Part shown: positions 10,198-19,015 of the stretch, in pieces
How the letters are laid out: every line of letters begins with the position of its first letter
How positions within the stretch are numbered: position 1 is the stretch's first letter
Assembly (NCBI RefSeq): GCF_001456025.1
Contig: NZ_LMTZ01000129.1
Span: 1-64,000, forward strand
Direction: 5' to 3'
Origin: Mastigocoleus testarum BC008
GTDB taxonomy: Bacteria > Cyanobacteriota > Cyanobacteriia > Cyanobacteriales > Nostocaceae
Length of the DNA: 64,000 nt
Notes under the pieces: generated by a model
Told to the model about the DNA's origin: nothing
Seen by the model: the letters and a program-made list of their open reading frames with translations, nothing else
Databases searched by the model: none
Made by a program: the position numbers and the translations under genes

Positions 10198-10551
10198 TGC
10201 TCCAAAAAAATAAAACTTGACCTCATGGCTTGACCGGGAAAAAGGTCACATTGTTACTGTTAAGTTAGTTAGATTGAATTATTTACATTTGTAATACTTT
10301 GGCACTACAATCAGTGTCAAATATTTTTTTGTGAGGAGTGTATTGTTCACTATAATCGTAGAAAAACTATAGCAATCCCCCATCAAATACGACTGCTGTA
10401 TTACAACCTAGTTTTGTTTTTCACATAGTAGGGTATTTGCTTGCTATCCGTACATTCCAATGATACCGATGTGCAGATTCGATGAACAAGATATTCTGTC
10501 TTTGCTAGCATCAACTGATAGGGTATCAGAAAAGCATCTGCACGGGAAGTT
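10198..10551. other. Intergenic region upstream of the cation ATPase
   Basis: 354 bases without a gene. It contains a small hairpin CTGATA-GGG-TATCAG at 10515-10529, about 22 bases before the ATPase start, and an outer inverted pair GTGCAGAT/ATCTGCAC around it. These may affect initiation of the downstream gene. Confidence 0.5.
10515..10529. promoter_or_regulatory. Hairpin just upstream of the cation ATPase start
   Basis: Perfect 6-bp arms CTGATA/TATCAG with a GGG loop. It sits 22 bases upstream of the ATG at 10552, just before the purine-rich GGGAAG Shine-Dalgarno-like stretch (10544-10549). It could be an operator or a 5-prime-UTR hairpin; role is inferred from position only. Confidence 0.35.
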
Positions 10552-13269
10552 ATGATATCAGTTCAATTGCAATCTCGCTCTTGTCACGAACTTTCTGGTC
10601 GTGAGGCAATTAAAGAATTTAATAGCAACTTAAAAGGTGGTTTAACAGCAGAGGAAGTTGCTAGTCGTTACGAAACATATGGATGGAATGAATTACCTAT
10701 CAAACCTGGAAAACCTGCTTGGCTAAGATTTTTATTACAGTTTCATCAACCGCTTCTCTACATCCTGTTGATTGCAGGGGCTGTGAAAGCATTTTTAGGA
10801 TCTTGGACTAATGCAGCTGTTATCTGGGGAGTGACGGTTATCAATGCAGTTATTGGCTATGTTCAAGAAGCCAAGGCTGAAGGAGCGATCGCTTCCCTTG
10901 CAAAAGCAGTGACCACAGAAAGTACGGTTTTACGAGAGGGTCAAACTCTGCAGATACCATCACGGGATTTAGTACCGGGAGATATCGTACTTTTGACATC
11001 GGGGGATAAAGTTCCAGCAGACTTGAGATTACTGAATACTCGTAGTTTACAGGTTGATGAGTCAGCTCTTACGGGAGAATCAGTACCAGTAGATAAATCT
11101 ATTCAACCCTTACCAAAGGATACTCCCCTTGCAGAACGAGTTAATATGACCTACGCCGGAAGTTTTGTCACTTTTGGACAGGGAACAGGGATTGTTATAG
11201 CTACAGCAGATGCTACGGAAGTCGGACAGATTTCTAAGTCGATGGAGCAGAGGGTTAATCTGAGTACTCCACTGACTCGTAAGTTTGCTAAATTTAGCCG
11301 TATCTTACTCTACGCTATTCTGACTCTGGCAACCCTGACATTTGCCATCGGTCTGGGACAGGGAGAATCCTGGATCTACATGTTTGAAGCTGCTGTCGCT
11401 TTAGCTGTTAGTGCAATTCCTGAAGGTTTACCAGCAGTTGTAACTATCACTTTGGCGATTGGTGTTAACCGCATGGCGCGCCGTCATACCATTATTCGCA
11501 AACTTCCAGCCGTTGAAGCTTTGGGGAGTACCACTGTTATTTGTTCTGACAAAACCGGAACGCTAACAGAAAATCAAATGACGGTACAGGCTATTTACGC
11601 TGGGGGACAAAATTATCAGGTCAGTGGTAGTGGTTACAGTCCTAAAGGTGAGATTGTTCAACCTGATAATAATGACCTAGAAAGTGTTTTTGAAGATGGT
11701 TTTTTGTCGCAAGCCTTGAAAGAATCCCTGATAGCTGGAGTACTTTGTAATGATTCACAATTAAAGCATACAGGAGAACATTGGTCGGTTGTGGGCGATC
11801 CCACGGAAGGTGCATTAATTACAGCTGCAGCTAAAGCCGATCTAACCCAGTCTGCACTAACAGCTTCAAAACCTCGATTAGATTCAATTCCTTTTGAATC
11901 CGAGTATCAGTATATGGCGACATTGCATGACGCTGATTTTCGAACTATCTACGTCAAGGGTTCTGTTGAAGCATTGTTAAGACGATGCTCTCAGATGATA
12001 GATCGACAGGGTCAGATCGTTCCCCTCGAGCAAGCACAAATCGAGCAAGCCGTTGAAGCAATGACAGCAGAGGCTCTGCGAGTACTAGCTTTTGCCAAAA
12101 AAATTGTTGCTCCCCATCAACATTCGATAGATCATGACAATATCGAAACTGGGTTAGTTTTTCTCGGGTTGCAAGGTATGATTGACCCACCCCGTCCAGA
12201 AGCGATCGCAGCGGTGCATGCTTGTCAGACAGCCGGAATTCAAATCAAGATGATTACCGGAGACCACATCTCAACAGCTCGGGCGATCGCTCAACGTATG
12301 GGTATTCAGAAGACAGAGCAAGTTCTGGGGTTTGAGGGACAGCAACTAGCGAAAATGGATGATCGTCAACTTGCTCGAACTATTGAAGATGGAGATGTAT
12401 TTGCTAGGGTTGCACCGGCTCAAAAACTAAGATTAGTCGAAGCTCTCCAGTCAAAAGGGGAAATCGTCGCCATGACGGGAGATGGGGTAAATGATGCACC
12501 AGCCTTAAAGCAAGCTGATATTGGGATTGCAATGGGGAAAGGTGGAACCGAAGTGGCTCGAGAAGCTGCTGATATGCTTCTAACAGATGATAACTTTGCC
12601 TCTATTGAAGCTGCAGTGGAAGAAGGACGTACAGTTTACCAAAACTTACGTAAAGCGATCGCTTTTCTCTTACCTGTCAATGGTGGTGAATCCATGACTA
12701 TTTTGATCAGTGCATTGCTAGCGAGGGATTTACCAATTTTGTCCCTACAAGTACTGTGGTTAAACATGATTAATTCCCTCACCATGACTGTTCCCCTGGC
12801 CTTTGAGCCGAAGTCGAACGGTTTGATGCAGAAGTCTCCACGCAATCCCAAAGAGCCCTTAATTACAAAGAAATTATTACGTCGAATTTTGACAGTTTCC
12901 CTATTTAATTGGATTCTGATTTTTGGTATCTTTGAGTGGGCGAAGTTTGCTACTGGTGATGTTGCAGTTGCTCGCACAATGGCAATTCAGTCCCTTGTAG
13001 CTGCTCGAATCGTCTATCTTCTCAGTATCAGCCAATTAGGGATTAGTTTGTTCAACTATATCCGGGGTAGATCGGCATTGATTACAAATGCACCCATCCT
13101 AATTGTGGGTATTGTTGGTGCTGTTGCTCTACAAATTGTGTTCAGTCAGTGGAATGTGATGAACATACTATTTGAGACAGCACCTCTGACTTGGAATCAA
13201 TGGGTTATTTGTTTGCTACCAATGTTGCCAATGATACCCACTGCAATATTTGCAAACTACATCGACTAA
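10552..13269 (+). CDS. P-type cation-transporting ATPase (P2/Ca2+-ATPase-like)
   Basis: 905 residues, full length. N-terminal cation_ATPase_N domain, TGES (174-177) in the actuator domain, PEGLP in TM4 (290-294), phosphorylation motif DKTGT (D333), KGS nucleotide-binding segment (about 469-471), TGDGVNDAP (642-650) and four C-terminal membrane helices. The family exports Ca2+, Na+ or other cations from the cytoplasm. TM6 reads LWLNMINSLTMTVPLA: the Asp of the SERCA TM6 site (NLVTDG) is a Ser here, so the ion may not be Ca2+. ATG start with GGGAAG ribosome-binding site. Its last four bases overlap the end of the convergent SnoaL-like pseudogene. Confidence 0.93.
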   Translation: MISVQLQSRSCHELSGREAIKEFNSNLKGGLTAEEVASRYETYGWNELPIKPGKPAWLRFLLQFHQPLLYILLIAGAVKAFLGSWTNAAVIWGVTVINAVIGYVQEAKAEGAIASLAKAVTTESTVLREGQTLQIPSRDLVPGDIVLLTSGDKVPADLRLLNTRSLQVDESALTGESVPVDKSIQPLPKDTPLAERVNMTYAGSFVTFGQGTGIVIATADATEVGQISKSMEQRVNLSTPLTRKFAKFSRILLYAILTLATLTFAIGLGQGESWIYMFEAAVALAVSAIPEGLPAVVTITLAIGVNRMARRHTIIRKLPAVEALGSTTVICSDKTGTLTENQMTVQAIYAGGQNYQVSGSGYSPKGEIVQPDNNDLESVFEDGFLSQALKESLIAGVLCNDSQLKHTGEHWSVVGDPTEGALITAAAKADLTQSALTASKPRLDSIPFESEYQYMATLHDADFRTIYVKGSVEALLRRCSQMIDRQGQIVPLEQAQIEQAVEAMTAEALRVLAFAKKIVAPHQHSIDHDNIETGLVFLGLQGMIDPPRPEAIAAVHACQTAGIQIKMITGDHISTARAIAQRMGIQKTEQVLGFEGQQLAKMDDRQLARTIEDGDVFARVAPAQKLRLVEALQSKGEIVAMTGDGVNDAPALKQADIGIAMGKGGTEVAREAADMLLTDDNFASIEAAVEEGRTVYQNLRKAIAFLLPVNGGESMTILISALLARDLPILSLQVLWLNMINSLTMTVPLAFEPKSNGLMQKSPRNPKEPLITKKLLRRILTVSLFNWILIFGIFEWAKFATGDVAVARTMAIQSLVAARIVYLLSISQLGISLFNYIRGRSALITNAPILIVGIVGAVALQIVFSQWNVMNILFETAPLTWNQWVICLLPMLPMIPTAIFANYID

Positions 13270-13698
13270 TCTTGAGCAAGAGTAGCAGCTGGGATCGCTC
13301 CAAGTTGCTGCATAACTTCCAATAAATTCAATTCATCCCAGTGTTCAATAAATTTCCCGTCCTTAACGCGCCAAATATCGATACTGCGCATACTAATTAA
13401 ATTACCGGTGGCTGGAATCCCCATAAATTCTTCTTGTTGATGAGCGTGATAAGTGAATCGAGCGATCGCAGTTTGACCATCCACAAAAACATCTTCAACA
13501 TTTACTTTGGTATCTGGGAAAGATATTATCCAAACCTTTAAAGAAATTTTTTACTGCTTCTAAACCGTCTGGAACATAAGGGTTGTGGTTGATGTAGTCA
13601 GCTACAATAAAGTTATCAAATTTATCAATCTGACCTGTATTCAGGGCTTCTGCAAATTTGTAAGGAAGTTCTTCTGCTCGCGTAATATGAATACTCAT
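13266..13698 (-). pseudogene. SnoaL-like ester cyclase gene with a frameshift
   Basis: From the ATG at 13698 the frame encodes MSIHITRAEELPYKFAEALN and continues to GLDNIF, then runs into a stop. Removing one base from the GGG run at 13516-13518 (CCC on the coding strand) restores the frame: FPDTKVNVEDVFVDGQTAIARF, then RSIDIWRVKDGKFIEHWDELNLLEVMQQLG to the stop at 13266. The repaired product of about 144 residues has the length and the C-terminal DIWRV-GKI-EHWD signature of the SnoaL-like polyketide cyclase family. Either a recent frameshift mutation or a sequencing error. The gene lies downstream of a TetR remnant and an operator-like tandem repeat. Confidence 0.82.
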
Positions 13699-13724
13699 TT
13701 GATTGAATTCTCCATTTTTAGTCA

Positions 13725-13766
13725 TTAATTGAATGACCAACCAAATTAATTGAACAACCAACCAAA
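13725..13766 (-). promoter_or_regulatory. Tandem 21-bp operator-like repeat
   Basis: On the minus strand two 21-bp units lie head to tail: TTTGGTTGGTTGTTCAATTA(A) at 13746-13766 and TTTGGTTGGTCATTCAATTA(A) at 13725-13745, differing at two positions. They end 27 bases before the SnoaL-like start and follow the TetR remnant. TTGGTTGGT direct repeats in this setting suggest a TetR-family operator; this is inference from position and repetition. Confidence 0.5.
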
Positions 13767-13788
13767 AAGACTTAAAAAAATAAGGAGT

Positions 13789-14040
13789 TTAATTTTTGTC
13801 TAATTGCGACTGAAACATTTGTTTAAGCACCACATATGGTTCCTCTAAATCAAAACTAGGATCGGCTAATTGTTGTAAAGCTAATCCATCAAAGCTAGCT
13901 AGTAAAACCGAGGCTAAAGCTTCTGGTTTAGCTATTTCTTGGGGAGCAATTTGATCCAATACAAATGCGATCGCATTGCGGCTTTTTGCTAACAGCGTTC
14001 CCTTTAAACATAAAAATGAGATATTGCTTGCTTGAAAGCT
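13789..14040 (-). pseudogene. C-terminal remnant of a TetR-family regulator
   Basis: Reading the minus strand back from the TAA at 13789-13791 gives an open frame of about 80 residues: LCLKGTLLAKSRNAIAFVLD, then QIAPQE, ALASVLLASFDGLALQQLAD and YVVLKQMFQSQLDKN. This resembles the ligand-binding C-terminal half of TetR/AcrR regulators, notably the ASFDGLALQ segment. There is no start codon or helix-turn-helix before it: the frame fades out near 14040 and the next gene begins at 14094. It is therefore a headless fragment that cannot bind DNA by itself. It precedes the SnoaL-like pseudogene on the same strand. Confidence 0.65.
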
Positions 14041-14093
14041 GTTTGTAAACTAACCTCATTCATGTATATTAAAGCACCTGATTGAGGTTCTAG

Positions 14094-15155
14094 ATGAAAA
14101 GCTATAAAATTTCGCTTCATGAAAGAACATATGAGAAAGCAAGAAACTATTTGGAAGAATTGAAGGCTGGAAAAACTCCAGGTTCTTATCTTGCTAAGCA
14201 GTTAACTGACAGAAATATTTCCCAAGTTGTCCCTGAAGAATTTATTGAGCTAATACTTAGAACTAAAAAACCACAAATATTTGCCGAAAGTGCTGTTAGT
14301 GGTGATGGTTCGGACTGGAATCAAGAAGAACTTTCTATATTAGGGGATATCAGTATTGCTACGCCGGTGACAGTATATGACAATGGCAGACACACCGATC
14401 CAAAAGTACATCAAAATCCTTTTCAAGCAACTCTTTTATTCGTCCCCGGTGCATTATTACGAAATGGTAGAAGTAATACTCCTGCTGATTGGAAAGAAGT
14501 AACAAAAAATCAAGAAATCAATCCAGAATCTTATTATCAGCTTTACGAGAGAAGATTGCTTCCTGCATTTATGTATGCCAATGATGTAATGAAAACTCAA
14601 AGTAAAATGGGCTTGATTACGATTCCAGGTCTTGGTTGCGGTCAGTTTGCAGGAAAATTTAGAGGACAGTTAGGTACTCACCTTAAAGTTGCATTGACAA
14701 AGTTTTTAGAAAAGCATGGTACTAAACTGTCAAATATTAAAGCGGTATATTACGACCCATATCGAGAATGTAGCAACGAAAGACTTGAGATTGCAGGTAT
14801 AAATCTTCTTGTCAGACCTTTAACTCAAGGAAATGAAGGTAAATCTCAACTGTGTCATCCAAAAGACTATGAAGAAGCAGGAGATGATTTTAGTACTTGT
14901 GAATTATTTAGTGTCGTAGCTTGGGATCATGTATCATGGCCGGGTAACGATTTTTATTTGGGTTCTAGGGTTACAGATGATGGAGTAAAAGCTGCAGCGA
15001 CTAGTGTAATGTCAGTAATGACAGGAATTGAAGGTCATTATAATGTCGTAATTAATAAGTATAATCCACCATCTGAATACGGGTGTTGGGAAGAAACGAT
15101 CGCAAGAAATGCTATTGAGTTAGAGGTTAAAAATAACTTTAGAATTTTTGCTTGA
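14094..15155 (+). CDS. Macro-domain-like protein (possible ADP-ribose enzyme)
   Basis: 353 residues, soluble, ATG start. The middle resembles a macro domain: hydrophobic strands ATLLFVPGALL (112-122) and MGLITIPGLGCGQFAGKF (172-189), the latter a Gly-rich phosphate-binding-type loop, then KAVYYDPY (217-224). The C-terminal part carries a distinctive conserved-looking block AWDHVSWPGNDFY (276-288) and TDDGVKAAATSVMS (295-308). The overall plan recalls macro-like ADP-ribosylhydrolases described in bacteria and effector proteins, but this is from memory and unverified. Known macro domains bind or hydrolyse ADP-ribose derivatives. It sits beside the decayed TetR cassette and a convergent membrane protein with only 7 bases between them. 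Confidence 0.55.
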   Translation: MKSYKISLHERTYEKARNYLEELKAGKTPGSYLAKQLTDRNISQVVPEEFIELILRTKKPQIFAESAVSGDGSDWNQEELSILGDISIATPVTVYDNGRHTDPKVHQNPFQATLLFVPGALLRNGRSNTPADWKEVTKNQEINPESYYQLYERRLLPAFMYANDVMKTQSKMGLITIPGLGCGQFAGKFRGQLGTHLKVALTKFLEKHGTKLSNIKAVYYDPYRECSNERLEIAGINLLVRPLTQGNEGKSQLCHPKDYEEAGDDFSTCELFSVVAWDHVSWPGNDFYLGSRVTDDGVKAAATSVMSVMTGIEGHYNVVINKYNPPSEYGCWEETIARNAIELEVKNNFRIFA

Positions 15156-15162
15156 GGCTAAT

Positions 15163-16224
15163 TTAATCCACATACCCCAAATATAAAAGAAGGAGTACTA
15201 AACCATATGTACCCAGCCCTGTTACACCAAAGCCATTACTAATAACAAGGAAGCTTTTTATCGATTCATCTGTACGGGACCAAAGTAAAATTGCGGTAGC
15301 AATTGCAAAAATAGTCGCCATAATTGCTATAGCAAATAATGTCAGTCCCAAACTTTGTGTTGAGACAACTCCAATTCGATCTAAAGCGTAAGTCAAAATT
15401 CCATTAATAGATAACCAGCAAATATTGAAAATTCCCACACCGCTAGCAATACCCATCGGTATTTGAGTTAAACGATTAAATATTCCCCAAAGCAGCAGGG
15501 TAGTGTTAAACATTATTGCTAAACCTGCTGCGATCGCAGTTCCATCTATAAACCAACCCCAAGTATCGGCTGCAAATCCATAGGGTATAACAATCTCATA
15601 GGGTATCCTAGCAAAGAAATGCCAAACTAAGTGATACACACCAAATCCACAAACAAAGCTTGCAAAGATTTTATTTACTGGACTTGGATGAAACCAGGAG
15701 AAAAACCCTACGATACCTCCCCCTACAACAAATAGGATGTTACCGAGACTCAGTAAGCGATTTTCACCTAATTCTACGAGGAAATTCATCCCCCAGTATT
15801 TTTGCTTTAATGCTTGCAACTGCTGAGAACTCAGTCCTAAATTTGTAATTTCGTAGATTTTGGAAAGTAGTGGAGCATGATTCGATCCTCTCTCCTGACA
15901 ACCAATTATTTGTCCATCATAGGAAGCACGACAATTAGTCAGATCGTATTTATTTATGTTTCCTTGAATAAAGCTTATATCTAGTAAACGATCCTGAATT
16001 TTTGTTTGACACTTAAATTCTCGATCTGCTTGTGTACATTCAAATATCCGATTAGGTAAATGAATTTTAGAGTTCTCTCCAACATTTATAGATACCCCAG
16101 CAAATGGAGTATAATCGGGTACGCTTGGTGCATTAGACAGTAGTAGCGATAAAAATGCACTTATGAATACAATCCATAGACCGAGCAAAAATCTTGATAA
16201 GAATAAACCCACTTGACGCATCAC
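15163..16224 (-). CDS. Multi-pass membrane protein of unknown function
   Basis: 353 residues. An N-terminal hydrophobic helix (about 6-30) is followed by a polar domain (31-150) containing four or five Cys (FECTQADREFKCQT, LTNCRASYDG, GCQERGS) that could form disulfides outside the cytoplasm. Then come about six membrane helices between 155 and 350. I do not recognise a family. Start is the ATG at 16224. It is divergent from the SAP protein and convergent with the macro-like gene. Function not assigned. Confidence 0.75.
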   Translation of the reverse strand: MMRQVGLFLSRFLLGLWIVFISAFLSLLLSNAPSVPDYTPFAGVSINVGENSKIHLPNRIFECTQADREFKCQTKIQDRLLDISFIQGNINKYDLTNCRASYDGQIIGCQERGSNHAPLLSKIYEITNLGLSSQQLQALKQKYWGMNFLVELGENRLLSLGNILFVVGGGIVGFFSWFHPSPVNKIFASFVCGFGVYHLVWHFFARIPYEIVIPYGFAADTWGWFIDGTAIAAGLAIMFNTTLLLWGIFNRLTQIPMGIASGVGIFNICWLSINGILTYALDRIGVVSTQSLGLTLFAIAIMATIFAIATAILLWSRTDESIKSFLVISNGFGVTGLGTYGLVLLLLYLGYVD

Positions 16225-16330
16225 TCTTGCTTCCCAAAAATATGAGCCAGTTATTTGGAGTTAATTACATTGATTTCAATTGCGAAGGCTAAGTTCCGAT
16301 AATTTTGTTCAAAGAGTAAAAAGTTTAGAG

Positions 16331-16972
16331 ATGTCCGCGAAAGAAACACGCCCTAACCTCGGCGACATAATTTCAGCAAAAGAGTTTCGTCGCTGGTATT
16401 GGCTTAAAGAAGAACTAGTGAACTACTGCAAAAGTAAAAGTATCAGTTCAAGGGGTAATAAGTTTGAGGTCGCAGACCGGATTGCTGAGTACTTAGAAAC
16501 GGGTCAAGTTATTAAATCCAAATCAAAATCAAAATCAAAATCAAAATCCAAATCTACCCCTGGTAAAACTAAAGCCTCACAATTTAATTGGGCGAAAGCT
16601 CCACTCACTCTAGAAACTGTAATTACCGATAATTTAACTTTTGGAAAGAACTTTCGTGGCTTCATGACCGAACAAATTGGCAGCAAATTTGTTTGTCACA
16701 GTGATTTTATGGATTGGGTTAAAGCTAACGTTGGTAAAACCCTCGCTGATGCAGTAGAAGCCTGGTGGGAACTTGAAGCTCGTAAGAAAGATCCTAACTT
16801 CAAACGGAAAATTGCCCCGCAAAACATGCTTGCACAGTATACGCGGAATTTCTTTGCTGACAATCCCGATAAAACCCACGCCGATATGATGCGTTGTTGG
16901 AAACTCAAAAAAGCTTTACCAAATCAGGGTAAGGTGGTTTATGAAACCTCCGATCTCTTGCTCGAAGAATAA
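16331..16972 (+). CDS. SAP-domain / DUF6434 protein
   Basis: 213 residues from the ATG at 16331; a TTG 51 bases upstream is possible. Residues about 15-57 form a SAP-like helix-extension-helix (FRRWYWLKEELVNYCKSKSI and EVADRIAEYLETG), a motif that binds DNA. A linker of alternating Lys-Ser (about 62-76) is encoded by the hexamer array at 16514-16555. The C-terminal part (about 85-200, SQFNWAKAPLTLETVITDN onward) matches the DUF6434 region usually found with SAP in bacteria. Predicted small DNA-associated protein; role unknown. Confidence 0.8.
   Translation: MSAKETRPNLGDIISAKEFRRWYWLKEELVNYCKSKSISSRGNKFEVADRIAEYLETGQVIKSKSKSKSKSKSKSTPGKTKASQFNWAKAPLTLETVITDNLTFGKNFRGFMTEQIGSKFVCHSDFMDWVKANVGKTLADAVEAWWELEARKKDPNFKRKIAPQNMLAQYTRNFFADNPDKTHADMMRCWKLKKALPNQGKVVYETSDLLLEE
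16514..16555 (+). repeat. Hexanucleotide tandem array coding for Lys-Ser
   Basis: Seven 6-bp units: AAATCC, four AAATCA, AAATCC, AAATCT. They encode alternating Lys-Ser in frame with the SAP/DUF6434 gene. Unit number could change by replication slippage without breaking the frame. Confidence 0.9.
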
Positions 16973-17164
16973 GTTAGTTCCTGCTCCCAAACCTTTTAAT
17001 AGTTCCAAAGCTTTTAATACTCCAAAGCTTTTAATAAATTATGATTCCTGATGAAAATGGTGATTTATTAGCTGTTGTGAGCGATGAGATATTCAATTAA
17101 GACTTGAGAAAACTTATAGGTATATCTTAACCTAGGTATACAACTGTGCCATTACTGAACGCAC

Positions 17165-18949
17165 ATGGATTGGATTAGTTTACTCAAAGCGCAACAAGTT
17201 GATTTTCTTCGACGGATTAAAAAACCCAAAATTAATAATCTTTATTTGCTGGACTCCCAAGTAAAAGGTTGTCATGCTGAAGTAATGGAGTTAGGAAGCG
17301 AATCTCTAGCAGAATTGTGTGAGGTTGCTCGCCAACAAGCAGAAATTATTGCCAGAAATCCACCACCCATACCGCCCGATTATCCAGAGTCTCCAGATTG
17401 GGCGATACCTTTTGAAGAATATTTCCAGCAACAAGCCCAAGATTATCTTGTGCGAGAACAAATTGTTGAGCAAGTGATAAGCCAACGCCTAGGAAAATTA
17501 ATTAAAAAGGTGTCCCAAGATACTTTAAAAAATATGGTGTTGGACGATGAAGGTAACTTGCTAACAGAAAGTAAATTTCCTTACTTTTTAAATGGAAATT
17601 CTTCTTATGGTGTTCAAGTTTACGTTACAGATGGAACTAGTTTTAATGGCATCAAAAAAGACAAAATTCGTTGGTCTGTTACTCAAGAAGATGTCAAAAA
17701 TAGTCAGTTACTGATTTTCCTCTGTCTATTTAATCCCTTAGTAAGTAAAGTTTCCTACAACAAAAAAGTTGTAATCGCCGGATTTTTACCGACAAATCTC
17801 ATTGAATTAGGGGATCCCAAGCTTTTAATAGCTCCAAGTAATTTACTATATGTTGGTGGTTTACACTGGTATTTAGAATCGCTCAAAAAACCAAAAGATA
17901 TACCACCAGCACAAACGAATGATGTGGTAACTCTAGAAAATATTCAAGCTTTACCGTCAGGTCATGATTGCAAAAATATTATTGGCGATTGGGAGTGCTG
18001 GCAAACTTTAAGAGGTCATACCAGAGGGATTAATTGTTTAGTTTATATTCCACAACGTAAAAATAATGGAAATTTACCCATTTTGGCTAGTGGAAGTCGC
18101 GGAGAAGTAAAATTATGGGATTTTACTAAGGGAGAATTAATCTCCACATTATCTGAATATCCTTGGACTGTTTCTGGATTAGTTGATGAAGTTAAAACCC
18201 TTGCTTTTAATCACGACGGACAACTGTTGGTGAGTGGGGGTGCAGACTCAACCATTAAAATTTGGCATGTGGGTGCACGGGATCTCATCGATATTTTACA
18301 TAAACATAATGGAATAGTACGTTGTGTAGCTTTTACCCCGGATACAAAAATGTTAGTTACCGGTGGTGACGATCGAAAAATCTTATTTTGGGATTTGGTA
18401 GATAGATTAGTTGTTGCGACTCTTTCTTTAGATGATAATGCTGCACACGCTTTAGCTATAAGTCCTGCTAGTACAATATCTCCTGAAGGAAATGGAAAAG
18501 TTTTAGTAACTGGTAGCTACCGTAAAATTAAAGTTTGGCGGATCAATTGTGAGGGGAAAGAAAATTTAGATATCCCACTTTTATATTCTTTTACTGCTCA
18601 TTCTCATATTGTTACTTCCCTCACCATAAGTGCTGATGGTAAATATCTCATTAGTGGTAGTCGGGATCGAACAATTAAAATTTGGAATTTAGAAACTGCG
18701 GAATTATTACATACTCTTAAAGGACATCAAGATGGGGTGGACGCTATTGCTTTAAGTGCAGATGGAAAAATAATTGCTAGTGGAAGCGCAGATAACACTA
18801 TTAAAATTTGGCATTTAGAAACCGGTCAATTATTAGCAACTTTTAGCGGTCATAGTAGCGCTGTGTCAGCATTATTGTTTACTCCTTCTGGTGACAAATT
18901 AATTAGTGGAAGTTTGGATCAGACGATTAAAATTTGGCAACGGAATTGA
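17165..18949 (+). CDS. WD40-repeat protein with a distinct N-terminal domain
   Basis: 594 residues. Residues 1-270 form an N-terminal domain I do not recognise (MDWISLLKAQQVDFLRRIKK at the start, PFEEYFQQQAQDYLVREQIVEQVI in the middle). From about 280 to the end there are about seven WD40 blades, each ending in xIKIWxx or variants (for example TIKIWHVGARDLI, TIKIWNLETAELLHTLKGH), enough for a complete propeller. Such propellers are protein-interaction platforms, and cyanobacterial ones are often fused to signalling or protease modules. ATG start. Only 66 bases, an STRR, separate it from the convergent FAD monooxygenase. Confidence 0.88.
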   Translation: MDWISLLKAQQVDFLRRIKKPKINNLYLLDSQVKGCHAEVMELGSESLAELCEVARQQAEIIARNPPPIPPDYPESPDWAIPFEEYFQQQAQDYLVREQIVEQVISQRLGKLIKKVSQDTLKNMVLDDEGNLLTESKFPYFLNGNSSYGVQVYVTDGTSFNGIKKDKIRWSVTQEDVKNSQLLIFLCLFNPLVSKVSYNKKVVIAGFLPTNLIELGDPKLLIAPSNLLYVGGLHWYLESLKKPKDIPPAQTNDVVTLENIQALPSGHDCKNIIGDWECWQTLRGHTRGINCLVYIPQRKNNGNLPILASGSRGEVKLWDFTKGELISTLSEYPWTVSGLVDEVKTLAFNHDGQLLVSGGADSTIKIWHVGARDLIDILHKHNGIVRCVAFTPDTKMLVTGGDDRKILFWDLVDRLVVATLSLDDNAAHALAISPASTISPEGNGKVLVTGSYRKIKVWRINCEGKENLDIPLLYSFTAHSHIVTSLTISADGKYLISGSRDRTIKIWNLETAELLHTLKGHQDGVDAIALSADGKIIASGSADNTIKIWHLETGQLLATFSGHSSAVSALLFTPSGDKLISGSLDQTIKIWQRN

Positions 18950-18952
18950 GGG

Positions 18953-18986
18953 GGATTGGTAATTGGTAATGGGTAATGGGTAATGT
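18953..18986. repeat. STRR heptamer array (TTGGTAA/TGGGTAA)
   Basis: GGATTGGTAATTGGTAATGG and following copies directly after the WD40 stop. It belongs to the same heptamer family as the arrays near 52.9 and 53.4 kb. Confidence 0.8.
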
Positions 18987-19015
18987 GCTTATGGGAATTT
19001 AATTTGCGATCTATT

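Noticed and set aside
10316..10350. Minus strand carries ACACTCCTCACAAA, resembling the ACUCCUCACAC core of the small RNA Yfr1.
   Set aside because: The last core base differs and I do not see the two flanking stem-loops in the right places.
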